A stretch of 34,603 nucleotides of DNA from positions 1 to 34,603 of the IMG/VR virus record IMGVR_UViG_3300042542_001813, one strand, 5' to 3'. Below, piece after piece: positions 31,236 to 34,603 of this stretch. The stretch comes from a virus. The position numbers were made by a program, and so were the translations under genes. The notes beneath the pieces are model-generated. The model saw nothing but the letters and a program-made list of their open reading frames with translations, made no database searches and was not told where the DNA came from. The first letter of the stretch is position 1, and every line of letters begins with the position of its first letter.

Positions 31236-31732
31236 GTAAATTTATTGAAAACGTACAAAATTGGGATAATCACAGACCATTACTTTGGTGGGCTTTAAAA
31301 CAAACTAAAAGACAAACAGAACCTGTTTTAGAGATGGGATGTGGCGAAGGCTCAACACCTTACCTTCAACAATACCTTAAAACAGATAAACGTAAATTAA
31401 TAAGTTACGATTACTCAAAAGAATGGGCAGATAAATATAAAGCTAATCATGTAACAGATTGGGATTCAATTAACCATGAACAATACTCTGTAATCTTAAT
31501 CGACCACTCACCAGGAGAAAGAAGATACATTGATATTCAAAAGTTAAAAGATAATTGTGATTACATGATTATTCACGATAGCGAACCTTCAGCATACGGA
31601 TATATGTTAGATAAGATTTGGCATTTATTCCCTTATAGAAGAAACTTAATAACTGATGGAGCATGGGCAACTATTGTAAGTACAAAGCATGAAATACCTG
31701 AAATAAACATAAAAGGTTTTAACATTCAATGA
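31232..31732 (+). CDS. SAM-dependent methyltransferase (class I-like)
   Basis: A 166-residue protein with the SAM motif VLEMGCGEGSTPYLQQYL (residues about 32-49) and SYDYSKEWADKYKANHVTDW as the following acidic loop, then VILIDHSPGERRYIDI. This is the Rossmann-like layout of small class I methyltransferases. It follows six glycosyltransferase-like genes and may methylate a sugar, or be a separate nucleic acid or protein enzyme. The substrate is unknown. Confidence 0.68.
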   Translation: MSKFIENVQNWDNHRPLLWWALKQTKRQTEPVLEMGCGEGSTPYLQQYLKTDKRKLISYDYSKEWADKYKANHVTDWDSINHEQYSVILIDHSPGERRYIDIQKLKDNCDYMIIHDSEPSAYGYMLDKIWHLFPYRRNLITDGAWATIVSTKHEIPEINIKGFNIQ

Positions 31733-31950
31733 TACAACTACTAGCAACTACATACATAATAGCAAAGTTTATTCCTAAACCTTTATGGTTACACAGAAAA
31801 CCATTTACCTGTCCTCTTTGCTTAACTTATTGGAGTTTCTTAATTTATCAAATAATTAACTTTACTACTTATTTTGATTTATTGACTATTCCTTTTACCT
31901 TTGCATTAATAGCTTCACTCTTTGAACGAATTAACGATAGGTATTTATGA
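31729..31950 (+). CDS. Small membrane protein with CPLC motif (DUF1360-like)
   Basis: A 73-residue protein with two hydrophobic segments (ITTYIIAKF-like start, then about 36-65) and FTCPLCLTYWSFLIYQII between them. The CPxC...W pattern is typical of DUF1360-like membrane proteins in phages and bacteria of unknown role. It lies after the glycan genes. ATGA overlaps on both sides. Confidence 0.55.
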   Translation: MIQLLATTYIIAKFIPKPLWLHRKPFTCPLCLTYWSFLIYQIINFTTYFDLLTIPFTFALIASLFERINDRYL

Positions 31951-32150
31951 CTGAAGAAATAAAACAATCTTTGTTAAATTGGGAATCAATGGGAAAGAAC
32001 TATTCACCTACATTTAACTGGACTGAATTAAACGAAATAGCAATTAACTCAGGAAACAAACCTTTTAACTTAGGTTGCAGCGAATGTAGAAGACAATTAC
32101 TTGAATTTTTACTAGCAACAATCAAAGATGGAACAAGTAAACAATCCTGA
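31947..32150 (+). CDS. Small protein with CSECRR motif, unknown
   Basis: A 67-residue protein. GCSECRRQLLEFLLATIK (residues about 43-60) is a short Cys-containing helix that occurs in proteins of phage replication or packaging regions of Bacteroidetes phages. No other motif. It overlaps the upstream gene by 4 bases and the following DUF3310-like gene by 23 bases. Confidence 0.48.
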   Translation: MTEEIKQSLLNWESMGKNYSPTFNWTELNEIAINSGNKPFNLGCSECRRQLLEFLLATIKDGTSKQS

Positions 32151-32334
32151 ACACTACGGAGGTAAACAAAACACCTACGAAGCTATAAAAGTAATTGAAG
32201 CATGGGAACTTAACTTTCATTTAGGCAATGTAATCAAATACATAAGCAGAGCAGGTAAGAAAGAAAAAACTAAACTAAAAGAAGACCTCGAAAAAGCTAA
32301 ATGGTATTTAGATAGATTTATTGGTACTTTATAA
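32128..32334 (+). CDS. DUF3310-like small phage protein
   Basis: A 68-residue protein with the classical DUF3310 pattern: NPEHYGGKQNTYEAIKVIEA followed by FHLGNVIKYISRAGKKEKT and a final LEKAKWYLDRFI. The family is common in phages (often called a nucleotide kinase-like protein), with no proven enzyme activity. It is a helical protein that may act in nucleotide or packaging processes. Its stop codon overlaps the late motif at 32323 that stands before the terminase genes. Confidence 0.72.
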   Translation: MEQVNNPEHYGGKQNTYEAIKVIEAWELNFHLGNVIKYISRAGKKEKTKLKEDLEKAKWYLDRFIGTL

Positions 32335-32336
32335 GT
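32323..32336 (+). promoter_or_regulatory. GGTACTTTATAAGT motif before the terminase genes
   Basis: The motif overlaps the end of the DUF3310-like gene and lies 28 bases before the ATG at 32351. It shares 17 bases with the copy inside the gene at 16102. It would mark the start of the late transcript. Confidence 0.45.
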
Positions 32337-32350
32337 AAAAAATAAAGAAA

Positions 32351-32728
32351 ATGGCATCAAATTCCGACATATTAAAAAAACAGATGCTTATAGCCTTAGA
32401 AAAGCATTTAAACGTTGTTTCTACAGCTTGTAAGGAAGTTGGTATAAATCGTGATACACATTATGATTGGTTAAAGAAAGATAAAAACTATAAGAAAGCT
32501 GTAAAAGAGATTGACAATGTAGCTTTGGACTTTGCAGAATCAGCTTTGCACCAGCAAATAAAAAAAGGCAATCCACTATCCACTATGTTCTATTTAAAAT
32601 GTAAAGCAAAGAAAAGAGGTTACATAGAGCAGCAGGATGTGAAGATAACAGGAAATATGAAATTTAAAGCTGACTTTGGCGAAAGCAATACTATACAACC
32701 CACATCAGAATCAGAGGAAAATTCATAA
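32351..32728 (+). CDS. terS: Terminase small subunit
   Basis: A 125-residue protein. The N-terminus contains a helix-turn-helix (residues about 8-40: MLIALEKHLNVVSTACKEVG, then NRDTHYDWLKKD), followed by a helical oligomerisation part (NVALDFAESALHQQIKKGNP) and an acidic disordered tail. This is the layout of small terminases, which select viral DNA for packaging. Its end overlaps the large-subunit start. It is the first gene after the late motif at 32323. Confidence 0.78.
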   Translation: MASNSDILKKQMLIALEKHLNVVSTACKEVGINRDTHYDWLKKDKNYKKAVKEIDNVALDFAESALHQQIKKGNPLSTMFYLKCKAKKRGYIEQQDVKITGNMKFKADFGESNTIQPTSESEENS

Positions 32729-33881
32729 TGCAATAAACAACGGAACTGAAAAATACTATGTTATCAATATAGGTAGGCAGTTCGGTAAAACTTTATTGGC
32801 ATTGAATCAAATGTTATTTTGGGCTTTAAATAATAAAGGCTGTAAAATAGCATGGGTATCACCAGTCTATAAACAATCAAAGAAAGTATTTGAAGAAACG
32901 TTTAAGGCATTTGCTAAGCGAATGGAAATATACCGAAAGGTTAATCAATCAGAGTTAATAATCGAATACATTACAGGCTCAACAATTCAATTCTTTTCAG
33001 CGGAGCGATACGATAATATTCGTGGCTTCACATTCGATTACTTAGTATGTGATGAGTTTGCATTTATGGATGAAAAAGCATGGACTGAAGTTTTAAGAGC
33101 GACTGTACTCGTAAAAGGTAAAAAGGTGCTTTTAATTTCAACTCCAAAAGGCAAAAACCACTTTTATAAGATGCATCAATTAGATGGCACTAATGAGCAG
33201 TACAAATCATTCACAATGACTTCGTATGACAATCCAATGATTAATCCATCCGAGATAGACGATGCAAAGTTAACACTACCTGAAATGATATTCAGGCAGG
33301 AATACTTAGCTGAGTTTATTGATGGTTCTGCAATGTTATTCAATAATCGACAATTAACAGATAACAAATCTTACGGCAAAGCATTTGCAGGTATTGACTT
33401 AGGAAGGGCAGATGATTATTCTGTGCTATCTATATTTAACGAAAAAGGCGAACAGTTCTACATTGAAAGGTGGAGACATAGCGATTGGGCAACAATAGTA
33501 AAGAATATCGCAAACGGCTTGAGGACAAATAATGTCCAAACTGCATTGGTTGAGGTTAACTCTATTGGAGATGTAATCTTTGAAATGTTACAAAAGGAAT
33601 GTTCAAGCTATTGCACAATAGAACCATTTGTTACTACTAATCAAAGTAAAAAGGAAATAGTTGAATCTTTGATAGTGGCCAATCAAAACAAAGAGGTTAA
33701 ATTTTTAAATGTGGACTGGCTAGATAAAGAACTTGAAATGTTTACTTACGAATATAATCCAAAAAGCAGAGTAATTAAATATTCAGCAACAAGTGGATTT
33801 CACGATGACGGGGTAATGGCATCATGTTTAAGTTTCCATGCTTACTCAAAATACAAAACAGGTAGATACACAATAATATAA
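32676..33881 (+). CDS. terL: Terminase large subunit
   Basis: A 401-residue protein. Motifs in order: adenine-binding NPHQNQRKIH near residue 8; Walker A GRQFGKT at 33-39; Walker B YLVCDEF at 122-128; a coupling motif LISTPKG at 153-159; the nuclease domain with AGIDLGRADDYS at about 238-249 (Asp241) and VEVNSIGD at about 292-299, then HDDGVMA at 376-382. Both the ATPase motor and the headful- or cos-cutting nuclease appear intact. The start is a TTG within the small-subunit gene; the Q motif right after it supports this choice. Confidence 0.9.
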   Translation: MAKAILYNPHQNQRKIHNAINNGTEKYYVINIGRQFGKTLLALNQMLFWALNNKGCKIAWVSPVYKQSKKVFEETFKAFAKRMEIYRKVNQSELIIEYITGSTIQFFSAERYDNIRGFTFDYLVCDEFAFMDEKAWTEVLRATVLVKGKKVLLISTPKGKNHFYKMHQLDGTNEQYKSFTMTSYDNPMINPSEIDDAKLTLPEMIFRQEYLAEFIDGSAMLFNNRQLTDNKSYGKAFAGIDLGRADDYSVLSIFNEKGEQFYIERWRHSDWATIVKNIANGLRTNNVQTALVEVNSIGDVIFEMLQKECSSYCTIEPFVTTNQSKKEIVESLIVANQNKEVKFLNVDWLDKELEMFTYEYNPKSRVIKYSATSGFHDDGVMASCLSFHAYSKYKTGRYTII

Positions 33882-33887
33882 TTAAAA

Positions 33888-33900
33888 GGTACTTTTTAAA
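33888..33900 (+). promoter_or_regulatory. GGTACTTTTTAAA motif before the tail chaperone-like gene
   Basis: The motif fills the gap between the large terminase stop and the ATG at 33901, 13 bases upstream of it. It is nearly identical to the copy at 10187. Confidence 0.45.
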
Positions 33901-34515
33901 ATGATGACAATTGAATTACCAAATAGCTGGCATGATATATCAATAGAGAAATTTCCTTTAATCTATGATATTACAAGAGATAAAGACATTGATCCTATTG
34001 ATAGAGAAATTAGAGTTATTTCTATTTTAACAGGAATTACAGTTGCTGAAGTTGAGAAAATAAGAATCGACCAACTAAAAGAACTGATTAAGAATGTAAA
34101 CTTTATTTTTAAAATGGAGTTTCCTAATTCAGTTGAAATGTTTAAGCACAATGGCTACAGATGGGTAGTAAATTATGACATCACTAAACTAAGCGCAGGA
34201 GATTTTATAAGTTTAAGCAAATTAACAGAAAGCGAAGAAAGTATTATTGGTAACTTACCTCAATTAGTTGCGATGTTTGTTAAGCCTTATAAACTAAAGT
34301 GGTTTAAGTTAAAAGAGGTCGAAATGGATTATGCAGAAAAAGTCGAACACATAAAAAGCATAAATGTAGGCATAGTTTATCCTTTGTGTGTTTTTTTTTG
34401 CAAAGTTATAGAAGGTTTGTATCCTCATATAGAGGATTATTTGGTAAAGCAAATGAGCGAAGCGAGAATGACAATGGAGAACCAATTGAACGAACTGAAG
34501 AACAAAAACACTTAG
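33901..34515 (+). CDS. Tail assembly chaperone-like protein, complete
   Basis: A 204-residue protein beginning MMTIELPNSWHDISIEKFPL, a pattern (TIELPNSW.DI) frequent in Bacteroidetes tail-gene clusters. It is helical, acidic and has no motif for enzyme activity. Residues about 155-185 contain a Cys/Phe-rich stretch coded by a T9 run. The end overlaps a -1 frame ORF (continuing beyond the contig end and complete at 280-432 in the left copy), as in the G/GT chaperones that assist tape measure assembly. The last part of the gene lies in the repeated contig end. A second ATG at 33904 is an alternative start. Confidence 0.6.
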   Translation: MMTIELPNSWHDISIEKFPLIYDITRDKDIDPIDREIRVISILTGITVAEVEKIRIDQLKELIKNVNFIFKMEFPNSVEMFKHNGYRWVVNYDITKLSAGDFISLSKLTESEESIIGNLPQLVAMFVKPYKLKWFKLKEVEMDYAEKVEHIKSINVGIVYPLCVFFCKVIEGLYPHIEDYLVKQMSEARMTMENQLNELKNKNT

Positions 34516-34603
34516 ATTATTGGAGTTGGTATGTTACATTGGATAGCTTAAGTGGTAAAGATAGAAGTAAATGGGACTTTTACTTAAATATGAATGTAGT
34601 TGC
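34224..34603. repeat. Right copy of the 380-base contig-end repeat
   Basis: Matches positions 1-380 with 8 substitutions. Joining the two copies gives a circular map of about 34,223 bases. The region after 34515 is the first part of the -1 frame extension. Confidence 0.93.

Noticed and set aside
1-34603. Temperate lifestyle (integrase, excisionase, attP) and tRNA genes
   Set aside because: I found no recombinase gene, no phage attachment site and no cloverleaf-like sequence. The HTH protein alone does not show lysogeny.

Overview
The window looks like an almost complete genome of an uncultured tailed (siphovirus-like) phage of a Bacteroidetes host, probably a flavobacterium. It is A+T-rich and every convincing gene is on the + strand. 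Starts rarely have a Shine-Dalgarno sequence and usually sit in A-rich leaders. A perfect Bacteroidetes promoter (TTTG-N19-TATATTTG) occurs at 23833-23863. The first and last 380 bases are the same locus with 8 mismatches. The contig therefore closes to a circular map of about 34.22 kb, and the two ends probably come from two strains of one population. I see no integrase, tRNA, CRISPR array, DNA polymerase, primase or replicative helicase.

Late region, about 31.9 kb through the junction to 18.2 kb. It starts with a DUF3310-like gene and the small and large terminase. Next come a tail-assembly-chaperone-like gene with a -1 frame extension across the junction, a gp10-like tail protein, two large tail proteins and a tape measure. 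Then follow an XkdF-type protease, a scaffold-like protein, the major capsid protein, a probable tail tube protein and a portal with a long C-terminal extension, and after these connector and tail-completion proteins, an adhesin block and a lysis-like cassette. Tail genes thus precede head genes and the portal lies after the capsid gene, unlike the usual terminase-portal-protease-capsid-tail order. Strong intrinsic terminators flank the tail-tube gene and close the region at 18208-18241.

Early region, 18.3-26.9 kb. Small unknown genes come first, then an adenine-type DNA methyltransferase inside what looks like an integron-type cassette, an HTH protein, an SSB-like protein, an ERF annealase, a YqaJ exonuclease and a NinG homologue. 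A structured leader or small RNA precedes the replication genes. A cytosine methyltransferase, two very small ORFs and a sigma-factor-like protein close the block.

Glycan region, 26.8-31.7 kb. Six consecutive glycosyltransferase-like genes plus a SAM methyltransferase, nearly all with overlapping starts and stops, fill about 14% of the genome.

Three regulatory ideas stand out. A short motif, GGTACTTT followed by A/T, lies just upstream of six late genes and is a candidate late promoter; the sigma-like protein is a candidate reader. The 23.86-23.95 kb RNA can form competing or pseudoknotted stems ending in a U-tract. A palindrome at 21964 shares an 11-base half-site with the start of the HTH gene.
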